From: Siphonodentalium dalli
Taxonomy: Eukaryota; Mollusca; Scaphopoda; Gadilida; Siphonodentaliidae
DNA: 64,000 nucleotides
Assembly (NCBI GenBank): GCA_032622095.1
Contig: CP136066.1
Location: forward strand, 155,705,152 to 155,769,151
Reading direction: 5' to 3'
The notes below the pieces were generated by a model that saw nothing but the letters and a program-made list of their open reading frames with translations, was not told the origin of the DNA and made no database searches. Shown piece by piece: positions 1-11,403 of the stretch. The position numbers were made by a program, and so were the translations under genes. Within the stretch, counting starts at the first letter, position 1, and each line of letters opens with the position of its first letter.

Positions 1-239
1 TATATCTCTTCATTCGGATAGCCAGTATTACGTAGGTACTTCAACTTTCCGCATTCCTGTCATCATTTGAAATATAAAAATTTACCTGATACCATGCACC
101 CTTCAAAATTTGTTTCGTCGTATCTATTTTAATGACCCGTATGGTAATATTGATACAGATATATTTGTCAAACATTTCTTTGTACAATATACAGGTTTTT
201 AGTTTGTAACTAAATCTAGAAATATATAATAGTAGCTGA
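1..239. other. No recognised feature
   Basis: AT-rich sequence before the first satellite repeat. I see no coding potential, inverted repeat or known element. Confidence 0.4.
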
Positions 240-284
240 TGGACCCTACTTCGTCCGGGATGTTCCCCTCTGATTTTCGGAGAA

Positions 285-800
285 TTGCGCGATTTAACCT
301 TGAATTGACCATTTTAAAGGTGAACGTCATGTCGGGTCACGATTTGACCCGCCCAAAACACTCCCCGGACAAAAGTCACGACAAAAGTACCCGTCGAAAT
401 CCGCCCGGCTTTACCCGATTTGACCTTGAATTGACAATTTTGAATGTCAAGATCAGGTCAGGGTCATAATTTGACCCACCCGAAACACTCCTGGGACAAA
501 AGTAACAGTAGGTATTATATTTCGTTGAAATACTTCGTTTTACCAGATTTGACCTTGAATTGATCTTTTTGAATGTCAAAGTCAGGTCGGGATCAAGATT
601 TGACCCGTCCAAATAGTCCAGAAACATGCCTACATCAGCACGTTCGAGAACATGGTCCCACGTGAAATAGGACCCGTCAATATTGCTCCCGGGATCGAAG
701 TAGTCCTACACACAAATTTTTAGTCGGATCGGTCAAGGTCCAGAAACATGCCTATGAGCGAGGTCAAGTTGACACGTTAACCAAATCCGAGTCGGATCAG
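285..800. repeat. Tandem satellite, about 127 bp unit
   Basis: The phrase gatttgaccttgaattga recurs at 291, 417 and 546, a spacing of 126 and 129 bp. Each is followed by a variant of ggtcacgatttgaccc. A second phrase, gtccagaaacatgcct, recurs at about 616 and 739 (123 bp apart), so the array probably extends to about 800 with more diverged units. The short ORFs across it on both strands are products of the repeat and are not genes. Confidence 0.75.
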
Positions 801-957
801 TCGAGCAGTGTTAGAGTCTATAACACATACACACATGCATTCATGCATACACACATACATACAGACAGGTGTTCCAAAATGTATAATCGATAGCTACAAC
901 AATTCTATGGTAGATATTTCACGGCCGACCTGATGCATGCATCTTAGTTTTCTTGTA

Positions 958-1522
958 TAGGTTCACATTGGACTTAAATATTCACATAGGTTTATATTGG
1001 ACTTATTCCGTTGTATGGCAAGGGCCACAGTTGAAACGCAAAATAAGGAACGTAAATCTGGTAAATCATGAGTTGGCTTATTCGTGTTATTTTCCAGCGT
1101 GTTGCCGTGAACATATATAAGAGCGCTGCTGGCTTATTACATATATATAAATAGTCCCATGTATAGGGCTGTTTTAATAACCAGAGTAAATAGGCCCATA
1201 TATAGAGCGTATTTGAGATTCAAATAATATCAATATCAGCTTATTTCGCCCAATTAAATATAAGCCCGTATAATGCTTATTTTCTCGAGATTTTCCATCC
1301 TGTTCTCGTGAAAAAAGTATACGGTCTTATTTTGATGTGTTTTATGACCATTTAGATTCTATTCAGATTATCTAACTATAAGACCAATTATAAGCATATA
1401 ATGTTCGAGTTTTCGGTAGAACGGGCTGCATTTTATTTGTTCCATCTAAAAATCCAATCCTCTTGCCAATAGGTTCAAATTGGGCCTATCTATTCACATA
1501 GGTTGATATTGGACTTATTGTT
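958..1522. repeat. Pair of diverged direct repeats
   Basis: A segment of about 55 bp containing attcacataggttgatattg at about 1490 resembles one at about 975, some 510 bp upstream and in the same orientation. Between them is AT-rich sequence rich in 'cttattttcg'-like words. No coding region is visible. Confidence 0.4.
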
Positions 1523-2590
1523 TATGAAATAAGCCTATATTAAGCTTATACCCGTTGAATGGGGCGGGTCGGGTCGGGTTTGCCCTGCTATTCGATATAC
1601 CGTACTGACCTATATATAGCTGTCGCTCAGCACAATTTCAAACTAAAGTGTGCGACTTCCGGTGTGAAACTGGTAATTACACTGACGTATAGGAAAGTTT
1701 TCAACGATGAATACTGTTTATATCAGGAAAATGAAGACATTGATAAAATTTTATAACATTATCCGAAAATGTACTGATAAAGAGTCTGATTGCATGCCCC
1801 TTTAATAATTTCGTCATCATTTTGAAGACAAAGGCTATAAGAGTCGTCCCATGGATACATTTATCGCTAGAAAACTGGACGTTTCTAGTCGAAATCTAAA
1901 GAGTATTGTTCGGGCGACAATTGAACTTACTCGGGCGACAACGGAACATATATAGGCCCACATGCAGAGTGGCCGGGAATCGGAGCGAAAACATAAATCA
2001 TCGATTACAACATTTTGCTGGCTTTTTTTGGCAACACCATGATCGGAGAACATGTCCCGGTTGAAGCTAGAGGTAAACGTCAACATAATATGTTATTAAG
2101 CTTATCTTATATCTGTCTTTGTAAGTTTTTCGGCCGGTAAATTTGAAAATTGCTCGGTCGACAAGCGGAAAAGCTCACAACGGAATCGGCATTTGCTCGG
2201 GCGGAATGAGATTTCGAGGAATAGATCCTCCAAAGTGAAGGTTCTGATCATTCTCACAAGTTGCTTCGAAACACTTGAATTTCATGCAAATATCCAGACA
2301 CGATCATCACACATCCAAACAGTGTTCTCAAAAAATGTACCGCGTGTCCCAACTATGTCTTCTTATTCATACGTGCAACCTTCAGGAAGTTCAGCGGAAC
2401 GGATTGTGCATGTATAAGGTCACACACATCGATTCAGCAAAGCGGATCACGTAAGGTTTTCTTGTACACAATGCAACCGGCAATCAGAAATATTAGCACT
2501 GTCAGTTTCTAACCATGATGGCATAACATTTGACGTAGGATGCATTCAGATGCATCTATTGGTTTGGTTGCTATGGTGATTTTTATCTTA
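1523..2590. other. Intergenic, nothing recognised
   Basis: Only short ORFs without recognisable composition. No long inverted repeat or gene was seen. Confidence 0.35.
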
Positions 2591-3190
2591 TCGCTAGTAA
2601 GATCAAGTATGGAATATGCAGATATAATATGGGACCCATACGAAAAACGAAACATCGATAAACTTGAGAAAATCCAAAGAAGAGTAGCTCGTTTCATCAA
2701 AAAAGACTATAGAAGCAGATTTGAGGGTGCGGTCACAAACATGCTAATTGACCTAAAATTCCAACCACTCGAGACCAGGAGGAAAACAAACAGGTTGAAA
2801 TTATTGCACAAAGTAGTGGACGGGGCCTTCCCAGCCATTCCCCCACACAAGTATGCAAACTACTCTCTAAAACGAGTTCGTAAGAAAAACAAACACCTGG
2901 AGGGATACGAAACATCCAAATTCCCTCAGCATCTCATACGAAACCACGAAAGATGCTTCGAACTCCCGCAAACAATAAACACGGAAGAATACAAACATTC
3001 AGTGTTTATTAGAGCAAAGATCGATTGGAACCAGCTGGACGGGAAATTCTTAGATAGCCTAGCTGGACTCTACAACATCATTCCAGGAGTATCTACAGGA
3101 AAACATCTAGCGCCTCCACACCCGTCGTAACACGCCAGAACTGGTTCCTACGACGTACCACTACAGATAGAGATACAGACAGAACCTGAC
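2590..3190 (+). mobile_element. 5'-truncated LINE, RT C-terminal region
   Basis: The open frame ending with TAA at 3128-3130 encodes the region after the reverse transcriptase of CR1/Jockey-type non-LTR elements. The hallmark is VRSSMEYADIIWDPY followed by KIEKIQRR-like residues (here KLEKIQRRVARFI), then a basic region and a conserved WNQLDG near the end. Homology seems to begin at about 2594; residues encoded upstream (2540-2593) look like flanking DNA read through. No EN or RT catalytic domain is present, so this is a 5'-truncated, immobile copy. The 3' tail after the stop carries a short gatacaga-like repeat. The frame is intact over about 180 codons, which suggests a fairly recent insertion. 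The exact clade is not certain. Confidence 0.75.
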
Positions 3191-4060
3191 CCATCGGCCA
3201 ACCTCGGTGATTTCCGTACGACTATTTCTGCCAAGTACAATAATCCGACAAGTTGGACGGTGCAGTTGCGATTGCCCTCCATCATCACTGGTGGCTCTAG
3301 TTCTCGATTCAGAAATAGAGTTACGCCGCGCACCTGTGTAGTCTTACGCCTTTATAGATGTTGGTGATCGAAATATAGTCCGATTATAATAGCAACATAT
3401 TAGTTCCACTATGACAATGAAAGGTTAATAATTAAAAAAAAAAGATACTCGAGTTGATTAATGACATGACTTACTATAGTGCGTGTCAGGGGCGTAACAG
3501 AATTCTCACACCACTTTCACTGTTGCATTACTCATCTTTGGATCTATTTATAGGCCAATATGGTGGCCAAGTTTGACAGAAGCTACGAAGGGTGTTTTTC
3601 TCGTAAAAGTTAGACATTGGCGATGAAACATGGAAGAAGTCGTTGATCGTGAACTATAAATATGCCTGACAACTGGGCTGTCAATAAATCAGGAAGTTGG
3701 TGAATATTGCCTGAATTTCAGTGTACGTATAACCGTCTTAGACTTCGCAAAAGTTATTCAGTTTTTCTTCCGAAATCCGACTGAAACTAAGTGAGATCTC
3801 GCTTTCAACTCAAGTCAGTAACTGTACTGACAACATAACTTCAAACTTATTCAAATGACAAGTGAGAATGGCTAATATACCATCACTATTAGTATTGTAA
3901 TGGGCTATGGATATAGTCATTATTTAGTGTCGGTGACATTGTTCCAAGTGCTCAAGTCTGGAACTTGGCTCTAGGCCCCCACTGAGCTCGCCTAGATTTT
4001 GATTGTTTTTTTTCCCTGATGATTCATTAGTCTGACTGTTCAATAGTAGTATTATGTAGT
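3191..4060. other. Intergenic, nothing recognised
   Basis: No gene, long ORF or clear repeat was found here apart from a short poly-A tract near 3433. Confidence 0.35.
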
Positions 4061-4262
4061 TATTAGGCATAGTTGGACCACAGGGGTTTCAGTCTTTGAC
4101 AGATAATAGTAAATATAATATATAGTATATATATATATAATATATATTTGTAATATAAAGAATAGGGTAGCAACTACAGTACAGGATTAGCGATATGCGT
4201 CAAATTTACATGAAAATCAGAAACGGTAAACACGTCATCGATCGCGTCGATCTCCATATTCA
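4060..4262. repeat. Arm of a distant inverted repeat (partner 11166-11375)
   Basis: Read in reverse complement, this stretch matches 11166-11375 with moderate divergence: shared words include acgtgtttaccgtttc, cactaatcct/gctaatcct and ctcctgtggt. The two arms face each other across about 7 kb that holds the nested elements and the LINE. They may be the ends of one large old element or two oppositely inserted copies of a repeat. Confidence 0.5.
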
Positions 4263-4276
4263 TGGCTTTTATGACT

Positions 4277-5244
4277 ATTATACATCAATCTGACCACTGT
4301 GACTTAACATTTAGCATGGCATTGACTATATTACCTTCAGCCCTGGGAATTAGCCTAGGCAATAGGCAATGCCTAGGTAAAAGCAGAGGCAAAATCAGTT
4401 TGCCTAGGCAATTATATTTCCTAGGTAAAACAAGTTCATTGGATTACTAAAATTGATTTGTGTCTATCAGAAATAGAACCTCTTTAGCCAAAATGACTTC
4501 CTTAAATCACTCTTTACATATATTGTCCTAAAATTGTTTCCATGGCACTGGGCCATTAACTAGCTACCCATAAGGGCACTAGTTTTGGAGATGATTTGTG
4601 GAATGTATATATATGATGAGTAGTGGCCTGGAAATGTTCTCCAAAATAACTAAGCATTTCAGGTTATTATTGAATCATATTGATTTGAGATGGCAATATT
4701 GTTGCAAAATTGCCTAGGTAAAATCTGTTTTTGCCTAGGCCGATTTCTTTCACCTAGGCAAAAATATTGCTAGGCAAATTTTCCTTAATTCCCAGGGCTG
4801 ACCTTACAATGCTTACATTCTCCTTATAAGTTATATCACTGCGATGCCAGGTTTAATTTGCGAAGCGTTTTCTGTCTTTGCACGAGAGCCATGTATGTTA
4901 CAAAAAACACGGCAGTAGGTAGGATACTGCCATAATACTATAGAGGGTGCTAACCTTCACCTTCTACTCTACAGAGACAAGACTTCGACCACAATAGCAA
5001 GGGGAAAAACTATCTTATAGGGTTATCACATGCCACCAAGCCCAAGGTCGTTGGCACATTAATATGGCAGTATCCTACCTACTGCTGTTTTTTAAACATG
5101 GCTCTCGTGCAGAGTCGTGAGAAAACGCTTCGCAAATGAAACCTGGCATCGCAGTGATATAAAGAGAACATATTAAAGGTGATATAGTCTATTAGTCAAT
5201 GCAATGCTAAATGTAAGTCACAGGCTGTCAGATTGATGTATAAT
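4277..5244. mobile_element. Old foldback transposon with long inverted arms
   Basis: Once the insertion at 4338-4800 is set aside, the left side (4277-4337 plus 4801-4935) pairs in reverse complement with about 5055-5244. Shared words are attatacatcaatctga, tatcactgcgatgccagg, gcgaagcgttttct, gcacgagagccatg and cagtaggtaggatactgcc. The central 120 bp is unpaired. It has no coding capacity. Arms of more than 150 bp mark it as a foldback-type nonautonomous DNA element. Confidence 0.7.
4338..4800. mobile_element. Nonautonomous hAT-like element nested in the foldback
   Basis: The ends are perfect inverted copies of CAGCCCTGGGAATTA. Immediate flanks are a 5 bp direct repeat, ACCTT (4333-4337 and 4801-4805). 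The partner arm of the surrounding foldback (about 5170-5190) carries a single CACCTT at the matching place, so it acts as an internal empty site. The interior has several 'gcctagg' palindromes near both ends. No transposase ORF. The termini resemble hAT elements, but the duplication is 5 bp instead of 8, so the superfamily is not certain. Confidence 0.75.
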
Positions 5245-5396
5245 CTTTCCGAAAGGTCAAGGCCGTCTGCGCATGGCGGTTTTTATTTTTTCGTCCATGA
5301 AAATTAGAAATCATCTAAAACTACATTTCTGCTGACTAATCAAACAACACCAAACGATTGATAGTATTATTATCGTGATATGAAACTTGTATTGCG

Positions 5397-7123
5397 TAGA
5401 GCTGAAACAGTTAGACGGTTAACCGGTTAGCATCCGGTTAGCGACGTAACCGGTTAGAAAAAAATGAACCGGACGTAACCGCATCCCGTTGTCAGTTGAA
5501 TGTGAACGTGAATAATCCTCAAAATATTAGGTTAAATGATGCAAAACTAATACTAAATCCCGCACGATAGTAGAGTGCAATGCAAGCATTAAATGGTACA
5601 CGCGGTAGTATCAGATACTTAGTAGCAATTCTCGAACTGTCTGGAAGTGTCGGCGACCTTCAATCAATTCCGACCCTTTGAAGTTTTCTTCCGACAAAAG
5701 CACGTGTGCAGTCACTGTGTATCAAGTCTGAATGCACACAAGGAAGTGACAACGTAAAAGTGTCGTTGTGTGGCAATGCGTGCTTTCGTAACTTAATAGT
5801 TAATACTGCACGAAGCAACATGGATTCAAATTGGAACCACACCACGACATACTATATATAAAACTGTTTTACAGTGGGGTTTATAAAAACTATGTAAGTC
5901 GACAAAGTTTGAAGATTGAGATCAGCTGCACAATGTCTTCACTCTTCCCGTTCTTCCTCCGTGTTGTGATTTAATATGATCAATTCAATTGAGTGACTCA
6001 AACAGACATCGTAGTTGAAGCAACCCAAAACTTCTTCAATAATCTTCCCTTTTATCAAGGAAATTGATGCTCCATGCTACTCTGTAACTGGTTGTGCCTG
6101 TGGGACTAATTAACACTCAATTTGGCAGTAATTGCTATATGTTAAGTGATTGCATACTAAAACCGAAACCGAAACGTAAATTATATAACCTCCCAACACT
6201 TGTGTCCGCTATCATGATACCGACGAATAGCTCGAATACTGAATGATCCTGAATAGGACTGCGAGTCTAACCTAACTGACCTTCCTTTTTGTTCTCTACT
6301 TTCTTGTCTTTATATATAATGCATTGGAGGATATACCAATGATGATAATGATATATTACAGATCTTTAATATATAGTTTTGTTACTCGTTTTTTTTTATG
6401 GTTTTACCAATACCCATACTATTTTACTCGTTTTACAAATGCCCAAACATATGCTGATCACGGCAAATAAGCGATCTCTCCTGCCATTCACAAATTTCAC
6501 TTGCTCATTCCCCATCACGAGAGCCAGCAAAAGAACAAGGAATGCGTGTTTTTGAATATCGTTAAATGCCGTGAATAAGGTCTTTATTTCAGCTACTACT
6601 TCTCACCTAGGTTTGTCCCTGGAGCATGGCATAATGTCGACATAATTAGTGTGAGAGAAATCCGCTAGATATTTAGCGGTTAACCCTTTACCCAACAAAC
6701 CGGCCAAAACCGGCCAAATAAAGCTTCAACAGCCTAAAATATCTTCGGTCTGTCTCAATAAAACCATACAAATATGGATATCATTGGAATCGGCTCATTG
6801 ACCACATTGTGATGGTTACAGTTATACCCTGTGCCAATGCATTCTCTTATATATGCGAGTCGACCATAGGTTGCCTCGCATATATAAGAGAATGCATTGG
6901 CCTAAAATAAATCTTTTTTTAACACTTTCTACCATTTTGTCTTACATTCTTTAACAATTTTATAATTTTTAATGTGTTAAGCCAATGCATTCTCTTATAT
7001 ATGCGAGGCGACCTATGGTCGACTCGCATATATAAGAGAATGCATTGGCACAGGGCTTCTTCTGTTGGGTAAAGGGTTAACCGGTTGAAATCCGAGAAGA
7101 ATGGGTCAACCGTTTCAGCTCTA
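5397..7123. mobile_element. Nonautonomous hAT element with 8 bp TSD
   Basis: The ends are TAGAGCTGAAAC (5397-5408) and its exact inverse (7112-7123). They are flanked by a perfect 8 bp target duplication GTATTGCG (5389-5396 and 7124-7131). An 8 bp duplication with YAGRG-type termini is diagnostic of the hAT superfamily. The subterminal regions contain repeated aaccggtt motifs on both sides. No transposase ORF is present in 1.7 kb, so it is nonautonomous. It hosts a second, TTAA-type element at 6680-7080. Confidence 0.85.
6680..7080. mobile_element. TTAA-type (piggyBac-like) double-hairpin MITE nested in the hAT
   Basis: TTAA lies at both ends (6680-6683 and 7077-7080), with terminal inverted repeats CCCTTTACCCAACA / TGTTGGGTAAAGGG, which fits piggyBac-type integration. 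The interior carries two separate hairpins (about 6829-6902 and 6981-7054). Each is built from gccaatgcattctc + ttatatatgcgag and its inverse, and they are separated by a spacer of about 78 bp. The same double-hairpin core recurs at 23.4, 24.6, 37.1, 41.4 and 63.4 kb. Confidence 0.8.
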
Positions 7124-7598
7124 GTATTGCGTCAAATGTATTGTCCATCAACAACATTGCTGTTTATTTGATAAGCACTGAAAGTGTGTCACCTAATTTC
7201 GTGGTAGCCGCTCGTTGTAAAACAAGTGGTGCCATCGTCCTACAAACCCTAGAATACAATAAACCGATGTTTATACATTCTATCCTTTCAACACATGCAC
7301 TTCTTGTTTGTATGCACAATATGGTGGTGAGAATTCTGCTAATTCTGAACTTCCATCCTCAGTCGTATATCAATCATCACTAACATTGCTCATCATAACC
7401 TGCTTACTGTGCCCTAGAGTTGCACTTGGGACAAAGACCTAACAAACTTCAGCCGGTAGTTAGGTAGGATTAACTGGTGGTGGTGAGTTGGGACAATTGT
7501 ACCAGTCCAAGAGGTAAGCGCACATGCACTCTCTCCTATAGGAAAGCACGCTCGCCATCAACACACTTCTACCGTGTTTTGTCACCTGATAAATAAAA

Positions 7599-8300
7599 AT
7601 GCCTTCTTTTGGAACCATCTGTCCAATCATGCCCACTGCAAGATTGGCCATCTTCATCGGCATCTTGCTTGCTCCAAATCAGATCAGCAACGTTTGCAAG
7701 ACACAAATATTCACTATGCAACAATTTACTGATCTTTTCTCTCAATCTCCCACCAACTGCAATGGCCCATATCCCAGAAGACATTCTCGGCTTGAGTTTG
7801 TTAGAAACAAAACTGGACCAACACCTGATACTCCACCAGTTATCTATGAAGAAATTGAATGGCCAAATCGACTAACACTCTCATACATCTTCATCCTTCT
7901 CCTGCTTCAATCTGCTGACATAAACCCGGGGCCTGACGCGGCATCCATGAGCACAACAAGATACGACTGCGGACTCTGTAGCGAAGAAGTCACCTGGTCT
8001 GATGAAGGAGTCGCTTGTGATAATTGCGACCAATGGTATCACATCACCTGTCAAGGTATTGGTCAATCCACCTATCACAAATTCTGTTCCGACAGCAAAT
8101 ACTCATGGGAATGTCTCAGATGTTGCTTACCAAACTACTCTAATGGCCTACTTGACTCTATCCAGTCATTCGCTGACCCCAATCCTTATGACTCACTCTC
8201 ATCAAACTCATCTATTTGTTCTGACTCCCAAGATAGGATCTCCCCAGGCTACCTCTTCACCCGTTACCTCATACGCCAAACGCACCAAAGGCCAAGGTAG
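7599..8300 (+). pseudogene. LINE ORF1-like part with PHD finger
   Basis: This 233-codon frame starts with a leader. Residues about 88-103 are strongly hydrophobic and run into ADINPGP (7914-7934), which resembles the NPGP end of 2A-like sequences known from APE-type non-LTR elements. A C4HC3 PHD-like zinc finger follows at residues about 123-178: CGLC, CDNCDQWYH, C and WECLRC are visible. PHD fingers in ORF1 are an established feature of CR1-like LINEs. The frame then continues into serine-rich sequence and is lost near 8280, where the endonuclease frame (8002-8571) takes over. Non-functional as it stands. Confidence 0.75.
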
Positions 8301-9655
8301 GAAACCTAAATCCATTCAACCTCGGCATCTAAAAATTCTAAATATCAACTGCCAGTCCATCAGACAGAAAGGCCCGGACCTCCAGCTAGTAATTGACAAA
8401 GTCAAGCCAAATATAATAGCTGGCACTGAATCATGGCTGACTCCCGACATCAAGGACTCTGAGATTTTTCCAACCGATACATACAACATCTGTAGGAAAG
8501 ATCGCAGAAAGGAGGGGGTGTCTTTCTTGCCATCAATAAAGACCTTCTATCTGTTGATCAACATGAACTAGACACAGACTGCGAAATAGTATGGGCAAAA
8601 ATCATGATACCTGGTACAAAGCACATCTCGATTGCATCATACTATAAACCATCTGAAAATGACCCCGACAGCATTAACGCGCTAGCTACCTCCTTAAACA
8701 GAGTCCCTCGAAATAACCACATATGGATATTAGGGGACTTCAACCTCCCAAAATATGACTGGGATAAACATGATATCCTAGCAGACTGTAGTTGTCCTTC
8801 CCTACATGTATATGCTGATTTCATCGACATCATGGAGGAAAAAGGGTTAGAACAAGTCGTCAAAATACCCACACGACTCAACAACACCCTAGATCTGTTC
8901 TTCCTCAACCAACCCAGCCTTATTCACAACATCAAAACTCTACCAAGCCTCGGTAACTCAGATCATGACGTTGTCTACCATGAGCTCAGTATTAAATCCA
9001 CACCGTCACCGCCACATAAAAGAAAGATCATACTGTACAACAAAGCCAATTGGAACCTCATAAAAGCCAAACTTACTGAATTCCAAGCAGAATACTACCA
9101 CGCTATACCGGTATATACACAAAAACTGGACGTTGAAGGAAAATGGCAACTAATAAAAAATAAGATCCATGAACTCACCAACAAATATATTCCCACCAAG
9201 ACTACACATAAGAACCAGTCCAAGGTATGGATCACCCTTTAAATAAAACGCCTCCTTCGGAAGAAAGTGCACCTCCACCGACAAATCAGGCGAGGCCAAA
9301 ACAAAAACACTGAAAACATCCAAACCAAATACAAATCCATCAAACGCCTCATTCAAACCAAAATACGTCAAGCATACTGGCAACATATTGAAAAGATCGT
9401 ATGTTCTGACTGCCCCAAAGAAGGCAAAGGCGACTCGGTAAACAACAGACCAGGGAAAAAAATTTGTCATTCGTAAAACAGCGTAAAAGCGAAAATACAG
9501 GTGTCTCCCCACTGAAAGTTGAGGGTGAAATCAAACTCCATCCTAAAGACCAAGCTGATGCCCTCAATCAGCAATTCCACTCTGCTTTTACAACACCAAA
9601 ACCTCTGACCCTGTCACACTTGTGCGAACTAAAACATCTAATGAAACAGAAGTAA
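8300..9655 (+). pseudogene. LINE endonuclease domain, frameshifted
   Basis: An exonuclease-endonuclease-phosphatase domain is spread over two frames. LKILNINCQSI (about 8329) and GTESWL (about 8421, catalytic Glu) lie in one frame. GDFNLP (about 8733) and NSDHDVV (about 8957, the catalytic SDH) lie in the next, after a frameshift near the G run at 8513-8518. A premature TAA at 9240-9242 interrupts the connecting region; the same frame continues to 9476. A further shift leads to a lysine-rich linker ending at 9655. In the intact family this domain nicks target DNA to prime reverse transcription. Confidence 0.75.
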
Positions 9656-9723
9656 TGAAATGAAGATCATTGACATCACAAACGAAGGCGTGTCCAAATT
9701 ACTGAAACAGCTCAAACAAAGCA

Positions 9724-11013
9724 ATGGGCATCGACATGATCTCTCCCTATTTCCTTAAGGAAACTCATGCAGAAATCTCACCTATAATCACAAACCTCTT
9801 CCGCCACTCTCTTTCATCAGGTGAGGTACCCCTCGACTGGCGTACTGCCCAAGTTGCCCCAATCTTCAAAAAAGGATCTAAGGCAAAACCTGAAAACTAT
9901 CGCCCAATATCTCTTACCTGTATCCTCAGCAAACAACTCGAACATATTATCACTTCTAATATTATGTCCTTTCTTGATTCAAATAAACTCCTATATAAAC
10001 ACCAACATGGATTCCGCTCACGTCTTAGCTGTGAAACTCAACTTGTCTCTTTCTCACAGGACATACTGGACTCTCTTGCACAGCATCAACAAACCGATGT
10101 GGCGGTTTTAGACTTCTCAAAGGCCTTTGATAAAGTTGACCATCAACGCCTCATCTTAAAACTGAAAAGAGTGGGCATAGATAATACCACAGTAAATTGG
10201 ATAACATCATTCCTCTCAAACAGAGCACAGAAAGTCCTTGTTGATGGCTCTGAATCAGAATCATGCCCTGTACTATCAGGTGTTCCTCAGGGTTCTGTCC
10301 TGGGGCCATGCCTCTTCCTTATCTACATCAATGATATGCCCACATCTCTGAAATGCAACACACGACTCTTCGCAGATGACACTATCGTCTACTGTACCAT
10401 CTCATGCCCCACTGACTGCAACCATCTCCAACAAGATTTAAACCAACTCGAAAAATGGGGAAAAGAATGGGCCATGTCTTTTAACACCAACAAATGTGAA
10501 ATAATTACAATAACCAGAAAAAAAGAACCAATAACGAACAACTACCTACTTCATGGCACAATACTGAAAAACACCACTGCAACCAAGTACCTCGGCCTAA
10601 CCATCACAAACAAGCTTGAATGGAAACCTCACATTAATAACATAGTGAACAAAGCAAATGCCACACTGAGGTTCCTAAAACGTAACATCAGAACAGACAA
10701 CAGAATAATAAAGGAGCTGGCATACAAAACCTATGTTCGACCACAGCTCGAATACTGCTTCCCCATATGGCACCCATGGCAAATAGGCCTCACTTCAAAA
10801 ATTGAAATGGTTCAACACCGCCCCTTCTATCGACCGAAATACCTCAGCACTTCCTTCTATCCGAGAACAATTTCTCTCTGGAACAAAATCCCAACTGATA
10901 CTGCAAATATTCAAGACACATCATTGTTTAAGGATGCCCTCCACAGTCACTTATATGAACCCGGTAAGAGCAAGCAGGGCTCCTCCACAAAACCACCACC
11001 AGCGTCAAAATAA
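9724..11013 (+). pseudogene. LINE reverse transcriptase and C-terminus
   Basis: A 429-codon open stretch carries the RT core: NLFRHSLSSGEVPLDWR, the APIFKKG motif, ENYRPISLT, DFSKAFDKVDH, SGVPQGSVLGP and the catalytic FADD at 10369-10380 (residues about 216-219). The thumb/C-terminal region begins with VRPQLEYCFPIWH and a MVQHR motif. It then jumps at about 10820 straight to FYRPKYLSTSFYPRTISLWN, omitting roughly 80-100 residues present in relatives. The true coding start lies upstream in other frames; the ATG at 9724 is only where this frame opens. Confidence 0.85.
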
Positions 11014-11165
11014 TGGTACATAAATTCCAAATGCTCTTGATTTTAATAATAAACAAAAACAAAAATTCTTTTACCCATGTAATTATATTTTATTCATGCG
11101 CCCCCTAATAATCCTCAGTTCATTGAGGGTATGGGGTATACTGTAGATGTAGATAGATGAATAGT

Positions 11166-11375
11166 CATAATAACAATCTATCTGGAGATTGCAACGATCG
11201 ATAACGTGTTTACCGTTTCCTATTTCGAGTCAAATAGTTATAAATAAAAATTTATAGGTCAAATCACTAATCCTCTAGTTACAATCCTTGTCTTTTGTTA
11301 TGTGTCTATTTGTAAATATCTATTATTACTATTATTTATTATCATTCTGACAAACTCCTGTGGTTGGACTCAGAG
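11166..11375. repeat. Arm of a distant inverted repeat (partner 4060-4262)
   Basis: This stretch begins just after the LINE 3' end and is the inverse partner of 4060-4262. Beyond ggttggactc at about 11370 the similarity stops. Confidence 0.5.
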
Positions 11376-11403
11376 CGTCTCTATCAATTTTGGACATACC
11401 ACG

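Larger units (their letters stand above)
7430..11160 (+). mobile_element. CR1-like LINE, nearly full length but decayed
   Basis: A non-LTR retrotransposon read on the plus strand: hydrophobic leader and PHD finger (ORF1-like), apurinic-type endonuclease, reverse transcriptase and C-terminal region, in the order known for PHD-bearing CR1-like elements. The protein is split over several frames (see the sub-entries). There is at least one in-frame stop (9240-9242), frameshifts near 8280-8330, 8515, 9465 and 9660-9720, and an internal deletion near 10820, so it cannot be active. The 3' UTR runs from 11014 to about 11155 and ends in a short gatgtagatagatgaatag region. The 5' boundary is a guess. 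Confidence 0.85.
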
